From Bradyrhizobium sp. SSBR45G (lineage in GTDB: Bacteria; Pseudomonadota; Alphaproteobacteria; Rhizobiales; Xanthobacteraceae): DNA of 64,000 nt. Below are positions 26,141 through 34,479 of this stretch, piece by piece; position 1 is the stretch's first letter, and each line of letters starts with the position of its first letter. The translations under genes were made by a program, and so were the position numbers. The DNA is taken from NCBI RefSeq assembly GCF_030159255.1, contig NZ_BSCT01000014.1:1-64000 (forward strand), written 5' to 3'. The notes under the pieces were generated by a model, which worked only from the letters and a program-made list of their open reading frames with translations, was not told the DNA's origin and did not search any database.

Positions 26141-26500
26141 ATGTTGTCCGATACCTGGAAGCTGATCGCCGTTGCGATCTGCCTCGTTCTGTTCACGGCG
26201 GATACCGTGTTCAAGCCGCAGAACAAGCCCAATCGCATGGTGTTCTTCGAGCTGCATCGGGGCGACAGCCCGACGATGATCGGCATGATGCGCGACGACC
26301 TGCTCAAGCTGCCGGGACGCGGCGCGAGCCGCATCCGCGATGCGCTCACGCACGGCGAGGCGTTAACGGTCTGGCAATATGAGTTAAGAAAGACTGAAGA
26401 CGGCAGCTATCAGGAGGTGCCGGCGCGGCAGATCGAGCTCGGCGCCGCCGATGCGCCGCTCGTCACCTTCGGTGCCACCGTCCGCCTGCCGGACGATTAG
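26141..26500 (+). CDS. Hypothetical membrane-anchored protein
   Basis: 119 residues, family not recognised. Residues 6-21 (W-K-L-I-A-V-A-I-C-L-V-L-F) form one hydrophobic segment or uncleaved signal, and the rest is soluble and likely periplasmic. The start at 26141 opens directly on that segment; a frame to 26090 would add 17 residues without a clearer ribosome site (GGGGGA lies about ten bases upstream of 26141). The long stop-free frame with alphaproteobacterial codon style supports a real gene. Confidence 0.6.
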   Translation: MLSDTWKLIAVAICLVLFTADTVFKPQNKPNRMVFFELHRGDSPTMIGMMRDDLLKLPGRGASRIRDALTHGEALTVWQYELRKTEDGSYQEVPARQIELGAADAPLVTFGATVRLPDD

Positions 26501-27237
26501 TTCGCCGCCGCAGCCGGCGATGCCATCAGGCCGCCGTGCATCCAGGGCGTGAGACTTCGCGAGCCTCCGCAAAACAGATCACGTTGCGCGTCCGGACGGC
26601 GATGCAGGCGCGCCCGGCGGTGCGTGCCGCACTGCGGCGCGTGCAGCGATCGATGTTGCCAGGCCGATACCCATGAAACATCCGACAGCATGAGCCGCGC
26701 CATCCGAGTCTGGCGCGGTGCCGGCCGATGCCGCTCCGCTCGCTGCGGGAGTGGCCGGGGGTGGAAGAGACGGGCGGCCGTTCCGACGCGCGTGACTGCG
26801 GCCTGAGCTTCGCGCGAGCAAGGCGGGATCTGCGCCGCAACGCAAGGCCGACGGACATCGCCGGAGGCCCCGTGGTTTCCCGGGGTTTTTGCGCCGCCGT
26901 GACGCGGAAGCCGCGCCGCGCGACGAATCATGCCGAGCTGTCGCCCACATCGTGGCGCAACTGCCATGCTCGAGCCAGGGTGAGGCGATATTTTCGCGGC
27001 AGCAACCGCTTGGTGCAGCGGGCTTGCAACACTTGCTCTGAATTTGGTTCGTGCTGCTGCACCGTCCTGGACAAAAACACGATCTCGCAACACGCTGCAC
27101 CTGCGATTTGGATTTGGCTTTCGCGTTCCGGTTCTGGGGAGGGCTCGTGATTGCAAGGTCCGCCGCAGTTCCAAGCATCACAAGACGCACATCACAGTCG
27201 GTCGGATCGGTTTCGCCGGGTTGAACTGGGGCTCGAC
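26501..27237. other. Gene-free stretch with an orphan terminator
   Basis: About 740 bp without a gene I can support. Several overlapping frames of 110-225 codons run on both strands, but none has a ribosome site with family-like sequence, and they overlap one another. The only clear element is a plus-strand terminator-like hairpin at 26868-26890. A small RNA or short unrecognised peptide is possible. Confidence 0.5.
26868..26890 (+). terminator. Intrinsic-terminator-like hairpin
   Basis: CCCCG (26868-26872) pairs with CGGGG (26881-26885) around an eight-base loop, followed at once by TTTTT. It lies 370 bases after the nearest plus-strand gene stop, so the transcript it would end is not obvious. 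Confidence 0.45.
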
Positions 27238-27762
27238 ATGAAATTCTGGACGGGGTTGCTCGCGGTTGTTCTGTTGCTGTGGGGGGTCGGCGCGAGCCAG
27301 GCCGTGGTCCGGATCGCCGACGACCGCGGCGGCCGGATCGGCACCTATGTCGACAAGTACCAGGGCCTGCGATCCTCTGGTGAGTATGTGATCATCGACG
27401 GTCTGTGCGCGTCGGCCTGCACCATCGTGCTGGGCGCCGTCCCCCACGACAAGATCTGCGTCACCTCGCATGCCAATCTCGGCTTCCATGCCGCCTGGGA
27501 TTTCGGCGCCAATGGCCGCGCCGTCACCAATCCCGAGGCGACCCAGATGCTGTACTCGATGTATCCGTCGCCGATCCGCCGCTGGATCTCGCAGCGCGGC
27601 GGGCTGACGCCGCGGATGATCTTCCTGAAGGGCAAGGAGCTGCAGGCGCTGTACAAGCCCTGCTACATGGACGCCCAGGCGGCGTCTCCGGGTGCGTCGC
27701 AGGTCGCCCCGAATGCCCCGGCGATGTCGCCGGCGGCGGCCAAGGCCTCGGCGTCGCACTGA
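27238..27762 (+). CDS. Exported protein with ClpP-like C-A-S-A-C motif
   Basis: 174 residues with a signal peptide (cleavage near A22). The core D-G-L-C-A-S-A-C-T (54-62) is followed by H84 in G-F-H-A-A, a Ser-His spacing of 25. That arrangement matches the nucleophile and histidine of ClpP/crotonase-fold serine proteases. The cysteines flanking the serine (C57, C61) suggest a disulfide in the periplasm. The third triad residue is not obvious. A protein at 49972-50787 has the same C-A-S-A-C core. The tail is Ala/Ser/Pro-rich. Protease activity is inference; family membership as a periplasmic ClpP-fold protein is likely. Confidence 0.68.
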   Translation: MKFWTGLLAVVLLLWGVGASQAVVRIADDRGGRIGTYVDKYQGLRSSGEYVIIDGLCASACTIVLGAVPHDKICVTSHANLGFHAAWDFGANGRAVTNPEATQMLYSMYPSPIRRWISQRGGLTPRMIFLKGKELQALYKPCYMDAQAASPGASQVAPNAPAMSPAAAKASASH

Positions 27763-27903
27763 CCGGCGCCTCGCTCCGCCCCCTGTGACCGCAGCAAGCG
27801 CCTCGGCGCTTGCCTCGCCGGGCAGCGCGGCCTATCTCAGACCGCAGGGGGCCCAGGCTTGTGCCAAGTCTGGCTAGTGACCCCGCCGGATGAGCACGCC
27901 ATC

Positions 27904-28095
27904 ATGCAGCCGCTTTCAGCGCCGCAAAACATACCATCTGCCGTCCATGCCGGCCGTCGTCTGGCCTCGGTGCCGGTCGTCACGGCAGCAGGCGTGGCCG
28001 TGGTGCTGGTGGTCGGCGCCGGGATGCTGTGGGCGCGCTATGGGACCACGGTGTTCTTCGAGATGATCGCGAGCGGCTTCAGCGCCTGCTTTTGA
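27904..28095 (+). CDS. Small single-pass membrane protein upstream of sco
   Basis: A 63-residue protein with one transmembrane segment (about residues 23-42, P-V-V-T-A-A-G-V-A-V-V-L-V-V-G) and a short aromatic tail ending S-G-F-S-A-C-F. It stops 21 bases ahead of the SCO gene on the same strand, which suggests co-transcription and a possible part in copper delivery or oxidase assembly. I do not recognise the family. The ATG at 27904 is chosen over an upstream TTG because the extra residues look non-coding. Confidence 0.55.
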   Translation: MQPLSAPQNIPSAVHAGRRLASVPVVTAAGVAVVLVVGAGMLWARYGTTVFFEMIASGFSACF

Positions 28096-28116
28096 GACAG
28101 AGATAAGGAACCAGGC

Positions 28117-28710
28117 ATGCCGTCCAATGCCACCCGTCCCCTGGTGATCGTCGGAGCCTTTGCTGCCAGCCTGGTGGTCGGGTTGTCGCTGATGTTCCTG
28201 ATCATGGGCGGCGGCCGCAACATCGCGGCTCCGGCCGCGATCGGCGGGCCGTTCCAGCTGACCGACCAGAGCGGCGCCGTCGTCACCGAGAAGAGCCTGG
28301 AAGGTCGGCCGACCCTGATCTTCTTCGGCTTCACCCATTGCCCGGACGTCTGCCCGACCTCGCTGTTCGAGATCTCCGAGGTGCTGCGCGCCATGGGCAA
28401 GGACGCCGACGGGGTCAACGCCTATTTCATCTCGGTCGACCCCGAGCGCGACAATCCGGCGACGATGAAGGACTACCTCTCCAGCTTCGATTCCCGCCTG
28501 AAGGGGCTGACCGGCGATCCCGAGGTGCTGGCCAAGGTGCTCACCGAGTACCGGGTCTATGCCAAGAAGGTCCCGTTGAAGGACGGCGATTACACCATGG
28601 ACCACACCGCGCTGGTCTATCTGATGGACCGCAGCGGCCGCTTCGTCGCGCCCTTCAACCTGAAGCGGACGCCTGAGGAAGCGGCGGCGGACCTGAAGAA
28701 ATACCTCTGA
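28117..28710 (+). CDS. senC: SCO family copper chaperone
   Basis: A 197-residue membrane-anchored thioredoxin-fold protein of the SCO1/SenC family. An N-terminal transmembrane segment is followed by the copper-binding C-P-D-V-C (C-x-x-x-C, about residue 77) and the conserved late histidine in M-D-H-T-A-L-V-Y. It delivers copper to the CuA site of cytochrome c oxidase in the periplasm. AAGGA precedes the start at about seven bases. No oxidase gene is nearby in the window. Confidence 0.92.
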   Translation: MPSNATRPLVIVGAFAASLVVGLSLMFLIMGGGRNIAAPAAIGGPFQLTDQSGAVVTEKSLEGRPTLIFFGFTHCPDVCPTSLFEISEVLRAMGKDADGVNAYFISVDPERDNPATMKDYLSSFDSRLKGLTGDPEVLAKVLTEYRVYAKKVPLKDGDYTMDHTALVYLMDRSGRFVAPFNLKRTPEEAAADLKKYL

Positions 28711-28813
28711 GCACGCGTTAACGTTCGGGCGGAGGGCGGCCGGCCGCGGCCGATTCCAGCCTCGAATTCGCGCCGGGATGGTCTATAAGGCGCGCTGACC
28801 ATCGGGACCGCTG

Positions 28814-29722
28814 ATGCCGACCGTCTTGTCACCACAAGCGAGATTGATTCGTCCGGCCCGCGCCGCCGTCGCGGCGGCGCTGCTCTGTCTCGGCCTCGCC
28901 ACGGCCGGACCGGAGGCGCAGGCCCAGGCTCCGGTCCGGCCCGTCGTCGAGGCCGCGCCGCAGGCCGTGCCCGGCTTCTGGGATCCCCGTCGCCGTCCCG
29001 AGCGGCCCGATCTGTCGCGCCTCACCGTGATCCGCTTTCTCACCGAGACCGACTACCCGCCGTTCAATTTCACCGGGCCCGATGGCAATCCGGCCGGCTT
29101 CAACGTCGACCTGGCGCGGGCGCTCTGCGACGAGATCAAGGTCACCTGCACCGTGCAGATGCGCCGCTTCGAGACCCTGCTGGACGCGGTGTCCTCCAAC
29201 CGCGGCGATGCGATCATCGCGTCCATCGCCGTGACGCCGCAGATGCGCGCGCGGCTCGATTTCTCCGACCCCTATTACCGGGCGCCGGCCCGCTTCGTGT
29301 CGCGCCGCGACGCGGTCATGCCCGAGATCCGGCCGGAGCTGCTCGAGGGCAAGAAGATCGGCGCCGTCGCCGGCACCGCGCATGAGGCCTACCTCAAGGC
29401 GATGTTCACCGACGCCGAGATCAAGCCCTATCCGAACGACGACGCGCTGCGGCAGGCGCTGCGCCGCGCCGAGGTCGACCTGATCTTCGGCGACGGCATT
29501 GCGCTGGCCTTCTGGGTCAACGGCACCGATTCCGCCGATTGCTGCGCCTTTTCCGGTGGACCTTTCGTCGAAAGCCGCTATTTCGGCGAGGGCGTCGGGA
29601 TCGGGGTGCGCAAGGGCAATGACCTGCTGCGCCAGGCCCTGAACTGGGCGCTGTTCCGGGTCTGGGAAAAAGGCCGCTACACCGACCTGTGGCTGCGCTA
29701 TTTCTCGATCAGCCCGTTCTAG
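28814..29722 (+). CDS. Solute-binding protein family 3 (amino-acid ABC type)
   Basis: 302 residues with a signal peptide ending near A38 (A-Q-A). The SBP_bac_3 domain starts I-R-F-L-T-E-T-D-Y-P-P-F-N and has G-F-N-V-D-L-A-R-A-L, D-A-V-S-S-N-R-G-D and Y-F-G-E-G-V-G-I-G. Such proteins bind polar amino acids for ABC uptake or serve as sensor domains. No permease or ATPase is encoded beside it, so it is an orphan component here. Confidence 0.85.
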   Translation: MPTVLSPQARLIRPARAAVAAALLCLGLATAGPEAQAQAPVRPVVEAAPQAVPGFWDPRRRPERPDLSRLTVIRFLTETDYPPFNFTGPDGNPAGFNVDLARALCDEIKVTCTVQMRRFETLLDAVSSNRGDAIIASIAVTPQMRARLDFSDPYYRAPARFVSRRDAVMPEIRPELLEGKKIGAVAGTAHEAYLKAMFTDAEIKPYPNDDALRQALRRAEVDLIFGDGIALAFWVNGTDSADCCAFSGGPFVESRYFGEGVGIGVRKGNDLLRQALNWALFRVWEKGRYTDLWLRYFSISPF

Positions 29723-29732
29723 AGTTAAACCT

Positions 29733-29806
29733 GTAGGGTGGGCAAAGCGAAGCGTGCCCACCATTCCCGCGGTGGGCACGGCGCTACGCGCCTTTGCCCA
29801 CCCTAC
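29733..29806. repeat. Palindromic repeat R3, copy 1
   Basis: GTAGGGTGGGCAAAGCG at the left pairs with CGCCTTTGCCCACCCTAC at the right, giving a long hairpin with GTGCCCACC/GGTGGGCAC inside. It sits between the solute-binding protein and lysK and could end transcription. Another full copy is at 34391-34471. Confidence 0.85.
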
Positions 29807-29828
29807 ATGATCAAAATCGGTAGTTGAT

Positions 29829-31475
29829 ATGTCCACGATCGATCTCGTCCCGACCAGCCCGAGCGACCTGCGTGCGCTCGCCGAAAACTCCAACGCCTGG
29901 CCGTTCGAGCAGGCGAAGGCGATCGTCAACCGGCTGAAGAAGAACCCGAAGGACGAGGTGCTGTTCGAGACCGGCTACGGCCCGTCCGGCCTGCCGCATA
30001 TCGGCACCTTCGGCGAGGTCGCGCGCACCACGATGGTGCGCCACGCCTTCCGCGTGCTGACCGAGGACAAGATCAAGACCCGCCTGCTGGCGTTCTCCGA
30101 CGACATGGACGGCCTGCGCAAGGTGCCGGACAACGTGCCGAATAAGGAGATGCTGGCGAGCCATCTCGGCAAGCCGCTGTCGCGCATCCCCGATCCGTTC
30201 TCCAACGAATATCCGTCGTTCGCCGCCCACAACAATGCCCGGCTGCGCGCCTTCCTCGACCGGTTCGGCTTCGACTACGAGTTCGCCTCCGCGACCGACT
30301 ACTACACCTCCGGCAAGTTCGACGCGGCGCTGCTGCGCATGCTGGAGCGGCTGGAGAAGGTGATGGCGATCATGCTGCCATCGTTGCGCGAGGAGCGCGC
30401 GGCGAGCTACTCGCCGTTCCTCCCGATCTGCCCGCGCACCGGCCTCGTGCTGTACGTCCCGATCGTCGCGCACGACGCCAAGGCCGGCACGATCTCCTAT
30501 GACGATCCCGAGACCAAGGAGCGGATGACGGTCCCGGTCACCGGGGGGCATTGCAAGCTGCAATGGAAGCCGGACTGGGCGATGCGCTGGCATGCGCTCG
30601 GCGTCGACTATGAAATGGCCGGCAAGGACCTGATCGATTCGGTGAAGCTGTCGGGCAAGATCTGCGCGGCGCTCGGCGGCACGCCGCCGGAGGGCTTCAA
30701 CTACGAGCTGTTCCTCGACGAGAAGGGCCAGAAGATCTCGAAGTCGAAGGGCAACGGCCTGACCATCGACGAATGGCTGCGCTACGCCTCGCCGGAATCA
30801 TTGTCGCTGTTCATGTATCGCGAGCCGAAGGCGGCGAAGCGGCTGTATTTCGACGTCATCCCGCGCAATGTCGACGACTATCAGCAATTCCTGGAAGGCT
30901 TTCCGAAGCAGGACGGCAAGCAGCAGCTCGGCAATCCGGTCTGGCACATCCATTCCGGCCAGCCGCCGAAGGCCGACATGCCGGTCACTTTCCAGCTGCT
31001 GCTGACCTTGGTGTCGTCGTCGAATGCCGAGAATGCCGAAACGCTGTGGGGCTTCATCGGCCGCTACCGGCCGGGCGTGACGCCGGCGACGCATCCGAAG
31101 CTCGACGCGATGGTCGGCTACGCCATCAACTATTATCGCGACTTCGTCGCGCCGACCAAGACGTTCCGCGAGCCGACCGAGATCGAGCGCGTGGCGCTGC
31201 AGGATCTGCGTGATGCGCTGTCGAACCTGCCGGCGGAAGCCTCGCCCGAGGACATCCAGAACGTGGTCTATGAGATCGGCCGCCGCGAGCCGTTCCTCGA
31301 CCACGTCAAGAAGGGCAAGGACGGCCGGCCCGGCGTATCGCTCGACTGGTTCAACATGCTCTACCAGGTGCTGCTCGGCCAGGAGAAGGGCCCGCGCTTC
31401 GGCTCCTTCGTCGCGGTGTACGGCGTGACCAATGCCGTCAGCATGATCGACGGGGCACTGGCGCGTAGCGCGTGA
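29829..31475 (+). CDS. lysK: Lysine--tRNA ligase, class I
   Basis: 548 residues. It is a class I (Rossmann-fold) lysyl-tRNA synthetase, the archaeal-type enzyme used by many alphaproteobacteria in place of class II LysS. The HIGH signature is H-I-G-T (57-60) in G-L-P-H-I-G-T-F-G-E, and the KMSKS counterpart is K-I-S-K-S (about 302). The C-terminal helical region matches the anticodon-binding part. It charges tRNA-Lys. The ribosome site is weak. Confidence 0.94.
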   Translation: MSTIDLVPTSPSDLRALAENSNAWPFEQAKAIVNRLKKNPKDEVLFETGYGPSGLPHIGTFGEVARTTMVRHAFRVLTEDKIKTRLLAFSDDMDGLRKVPDNVPNKEMLASHLGKPLSRIPDPFSNEYPSFAAHNNARLRAFLDRFGFDYEFASATDYYTSGKFDAALLRMLERLEKVMAIMLPSLREERAASYSPFLPICPRTGLVLYVPIVAHDAKAGTISYDDPETKERMTVPVTGGHCKLQWKPDWAMRWHALGVDYEMAGKDLIDSVKLSGKICAALGGTPPEGFNYELFLDEKGQKISKSKGNGLTIDEWLRYASPESLSLFMYREPKAAKRLYFDVIPRNVDDYQQFLEGFPKQDGKQQLGNPVWHIHSGQPPKADMPVTFQLLLTLVSSSNAENAETLWGFIGRYRPGVTPATHPKLDAMVGYAINYYRDFVAPTKTFREPTEIERVALQDLRDALSNLPAEASPEDIQNVVYEIGRREPFLDHVKKGKDGRPGVSLDWFNMLYQVLLGQEKGPRFGSFVAVYGVTNAVSMIDGALARSA

Positions 31476-31503
31476 GGGCCACGCTGGTCGTCACAAAAAA
31501 GGT

Positions 31504-31823
31504 GTCGTCCCGGCCTTGAGCCGGGACCCATAGCCACCGGCCAACGTGAGGTGACGGATATCCGCCACCTCACAAGACAACTGAGATTCCGCGGTATGGG
31601 TCCCCGCTTTCCGTGGCAGAGGAAACGCATACGACCAATCTGAGTTTTTCGCGAAACCGTTTCCACATCGTCATGCCCGGGCTCCGTCCCGGGCATCCAC
31701 GTCGTTCTCAGCATGCCGGACGACGTGGATGGCCGGGACAAGCCCGGCCATGACGATGTGGAGACAGACGAGCGCAAAACTTCGATCGTCAAATGCGATA
31801 GCCCTGCTTTCCGTGGGGACGAC
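31504..31823. repeat. R1 copy interrupted by an insertion
   Basis: The left end GTCGTCCCGGCC starts at 31504. The right-end hairpin is split: GTCCCC at 31600-31605, its partner GGGGAC at 31815-31820. The 11-bp sequence GCTTTCCGTGG occurs at 31606-31616 and again at 31806-31816, exactly 200 bp apart. Removing one copy with the intervening DNA restores an intact R1 right end with the expected GGGGACGAC. Confidence 0.75.
31663..31761. repeat. Palindromic repeat R6 inside the insertion
   Basis: CCACATCGTCATGCCCGGGC at the left edge is mirrored by the right edge ending GCCATGACGATGTGG, and CCACGTCGT/ACGACGTGG pair inside. It is a 99-bp near-perfect palindrome. A related half copy is at 39850-39886. 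Confidence 0.8.
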
Positions 31824-31873
31824 TTCCGTGGTGTAGTGGCCGCTTCGGTTCGAAGCGATCAGCGACGTTCGAA

Positions 31874-32635
31874 CTACACCCCCTGCAGCACGAAGCGGCG
31901 GTCGAGCTTCTGCACCGGGCGGGCGTTCATCGGATAGAGCTTGGCGAACTTCGCCACGTCGGCTTCCGCGACCGAGACCGGCTCGCTCAGCAGCAGCCAC
32001 TCCACCACCTCCGAGCAGGGCGGCGTCGTCAGCGAGCCGGCATAGCGATAATAGGAGCGGCGGTTCGGCAGCATCATGTTGGGATTGATGCGCGCATCGG
32101 CCTTGACGGCAGGGCCCTCCTTGTCCGGCATCGTCGCGACGATCTGCGCGAAGGCGGGGTTGGGACGGCCGGTGGTCATCAGCACGCCAACCACGGCGAG
32201 CCCGCCGGAAGCGGCGCGGTGAACGAAATGCGCCTCCATCGGATAGTTCTTGCCGCCGATCTGATGCTCGCTCGGGCGATGGAAATGCACCTGCAGCAGC
32301 TTGTAGGTGGTGCCGTCGAGCTTCAGGGTGCTGCTGCCGTCGGCGAAGTTGAGCTGGATGGTATGGCCGTTGTTGACGATGGTGTCGGCAGTCCTGGCCC
32401 AGCTCAGCTTGAAGTCGGGCAATTGGGCCCGGGTCGGATGTTCGATGTCGACCGGCGACTGCTGTGTGCCGACGCCGCAGACCTTGTTCGCGGCATCGAG
32501 ATCGCCCCATTTGGCAGGACCGGTCGCGCCCTCATAACTCCAATGCGGGGCGCCTTCGGCGGCGAAGCCTGGGGTGGCGCAGACGGGGCAGAGGGCGAGC
32601 CCTGCAAGGGCCTTCAAGACGTGGCGGCGGTCCAT
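31874..32635 (-). CDS. Alpha-class carbonic anhydrase, exported
   Basis: 253 residues. The leader M-D-R-R-H-V-L-K followed by a hydrophobic stretch looks like a twin-arginine signal, cleaved near A26. The mature part has the alpha-CA core W-S-Y-E-G, Q-S-P-V-D-I and Q-V-H-F-H-R-P-S-E-H, with zinc ligands H117, H119 and H136. It hydrates CO2 in the periplasm. Start at 32635 has GGAG six bases upstream; a frame to 32728 lacks this. Confidence 0.92.
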   Translation of the reverse strand: MDRRHVLKALAGLALCPVCATPGFAAEGAPHWSYEGATGPAKWGDLDAANKVCGVGTQQSPVDIEHPTRAQLPDFKLSWARTADTIVNNGHTIQLNFADGSSTLKLDGTTYKLLQVHFHRPSEHQIGGKNYPMEAHFVHRAASGGLAVVGVLMTTGRPNPAFAQIVATMPDKEGPAVKADARINPNMMLPNRRSYYRYAGSLTTPPCSEVVEWLLLSEPVSVAEADVAKFAKLYPMNARPVQKLDRRFVLQGV

Positions 32636-32932
32636 GGCAATCTCCAAAATTGAAGTGTGATGCATGCAATCGGTGCGGCGCGTCAGCGCGTGATTCGGCG
32701 CGACGGCGAATCGCTGGAACCAGAACAAAGCCGAATCTGGTTAATCCTTGCTGAGGAACCCGTTTCATCCAAGCGAATAGGTGATGATGAAATACAGCCT
32801 GTGCGTGCTGTAGGCGTGCTGGCCGCCGGCAGTTCTGGGCAAACGATACTTGAGTTCGCCGCCCCCTGCCGATACGGTCGGCCGCTCCCGAAAACGTCAG
32901 CAAACTCAAGCTCGAGCCAGGACCGCGCGAAG

Positions 32933-33277
32933 GTGCCTAAAATCTACAAAATCTGCTCAGCTTCGGCCTGGCGCGAGGCGGAGCGGCAGGGCGTCTACCG
33001 CGGCAGTGCGGACGATCTGCGTGATGGCTTCATCCATTTTTCGACCGCCGCCCAGGTGCCGGAAACCGCCCGGAAGCACTTTGCCGGGCAAAGCGCGCTG
33101 TTTCTGGTCGAGGTCGAGGCGGATGTGCTGGGCGCAGGCTTGCGCTGGGAGCGCTCGCGCAATGACGAGCTGTTTCCGCATCTCTATGGCGAGCTCGACC
33201 TCGGCGCGGTGACGGCCGTTCACCAGATGCACAGCCGGCCCGATGGCGGCCATGACATTCCGGAACTCGTGCCGTGA
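32933..33277 (+). CDS. DUF952 family protein
   Basis: A 114-residue DUF952 protein. It starts K-I-Y-K-I-C-S-A-S-A-W, carries the hallmark D-G-F-I-H-F-S-T-A-A-Q and closes L-F-P-H-L-Y-G-E-L-D-L. Function is unknown; the fold is distantly related to ADP-ribosyl-binding proteins. The GTG start at 32933 is chosen because the conserved domain begins there; the frame runs back to 32657 through non-conserved sequence. Its last four bases overlap the start of pyrD (GTGA), so the two are translationally coupled. Confidence 0.85.
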   Translation: MPKIYKICSASAWREAERQGVYRGSADDLRDGFIHFSTAAQVPETARKHFAGQSALFLVEVEADVLGAGLRWERSRNDELFPHLYGELDLGAVTAVHQMHSRPDGGHDIPELVP

Positions 33278-34368
33278 TCCGTGCTTTCGACCAGCTCTCG
33301 CTGCCGCTGCTCCGCTGGCTCGATGCCGAGGATGCGCATCGCCTCGCCATCCAGGGCCTGAAGCTGCTGCCGGCGATCAAGCCGCGGCCGGACGATGCCA
33401 AGCTCGCGGTCCGCGCCTTCGGGCTCAATTTCCCGAATCCGGTCGGCATGGCCGCCGGCTTCGACAAGAACGCCGAGGTGCCCGACGCGCTGCTGCGGCT
33501 CGGCTTCGGCTTCGTCGAGATCGGCTCGGTGACCCCGCGGCCGCAGAGCGGCAATCCGCGGCCGCGGCTGTTCCGGCTGGAGCGCGACGAGGCGGTCATC
33601 AACCGCATGGGCTTCAACAATGACGGCGCTGACATCGTGCTGCGGCGGCTCGCCGGGCGCGCGCAGCAGGGCGGCATCGTCGGCGTCAATGTCGGGGCCA
33701 ACAAGGATTCGGCGGACCGCGTCGCCGACTATGTCCGGCTGATCGAGACCTTCGCGCCGGTCGCGAGCTATTTCACCGTCAACATCTCCTCGCCCAACAC
33801 GCCGGGCCTGCGCAATCTGCAGCAGGCCTCGCAGCTCGACGATCTCCTGGCCAAGGTGCTGGAGGCGCGCGACCGCGTCCGCGGCAAGGCCGGCGACACG
33901 CCGGTTCTGCTCAAGGTCGCGCCCGATCTCAGCCTCGCCGAGCTCGACGACGTCGTGCATGTCGCGCGCTCGCGCGGCGTCGACGGCATGATCGTGTCGA
34001 ACACCACGCTGGCCCGGCCGAGCAGCCTGCGCGAGCAACTGCGTGCCAAGGAGCAGGGTGGGCTGTCCGGCCGGCCGCTGTTCCGGCTGTCGACGCGCAT
34101 GGTGGCCGAGACCTTCGTCCGCGTCGAGGGCGCGTTCCCGCTGATCGGCGTCGGCGGCATCGACACCGGCGGCGCCGCGCTGACCAAGATCCGCGCCGGC
34201 GCCAGCCTGATCCAGCTCTATTCCTCGCTGGTCTACAAGGGCCTCGGCCTCGTCGACAGCATCAAGGCGGATCTGACCTCGACGCTGTTGCGTACGGGGC
34301 GTGATTCGCTGTCGGAGATCGTCGGCGCCGATGCGGCGACGATCACCGCTGAGGACTGGCCAGTTTAG
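33274..34368 (+). CDS. pyrD: Dihydroorotate dehydrogenase (quinone)
   Basis: A 364-residue class 2, membrane-associated dihydroorotate dehydrogenase. It has the N-terminal helical extension (residues 1-40) for quinone access, then F-P-N-P-V-G-M-A-A-G-F-D-K. Catalytic serine is in N-I-S-S-P-N-T-P-G, and the FMN-binding end G-V-G-G-I-D-T-G-G is present. It oxidises dihydroorotate to orotate in pyrimidine synthesis, passing electrons to quinone. GTG start overlaps the DUF952 stop. Confidence 0.95.
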   Translation: MIRAFDQLSLPLLRWLDAEDAHRLAIQGLKLLPAIKPRPDDAKLAVRAFGLNFPNPVGMAAGFDKNAEVPDALLRLGFGFVEIGSVTPRPQSGNPRPRLFRLERDEAVINRMGFNNDGADIVLRRLAGRAQQGGIVGVNVGANKDSADRVADYVRLIETFAPVASYFTVNISSPNTPGLRNLQQASQLDDLLAKVLEARDRVRGKAGDTPVLLKVAPDLSLAELDDVVHVARSRGVDGMIVSNTTLARPSSLREQLRAKEQGGLSGRPLFRLSTRMVAETFVRVEGAFPLIGVGGIDTGGAALTKIRAGASLIQLYSSLVYKGLGLVDSIKADLTSTLLRTGRDSLSEIVGADAATITAEDWPV

Positions 34369-34390
34369 CTGTGCGATTCTGCAAAGAAAT

Positions 34391-34471
34391 GTAGGGTGGG
34401 CAAAGCGTAGCGTGCCCACCATTCGCGCGGGCAGGCAAGGCGGTGGGCACGCTGCGCCTTGCCCACCCTAC
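34391..34471. repeat. Palindromic repeat R3, copy 2
   Basis: Starts GTAGGGTGGGCAAAGCG and ends CGCCTTGCCCACCCTAC, with CGTGCCCACC/GGTGGGCACG inside. It lies between the converging pyrD and MATE genes and may terminate both. Confidence 0.85.
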
Positions 34472-34479
34472 GAACTATT

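Larger units (their letters stand above)
31476..31873. other. Gene-free stretch of nested repeats
   Basis: No gene. The stretch is an R1 copy interrupted by a 200-bp segment that carries an R6 palindrome; see the repeat entries. The remaining few bases on each side show nothing. Confidence 0.7.

Noticed and set aside
26579..27190. A 203-codon minus-strand frame in the gene-poor stretch
   Set aside because: Composition is Ser/Arg/Pro/Cys-rich with no hydrophobic core or motif, and it overlaps equally long frames on both strands.
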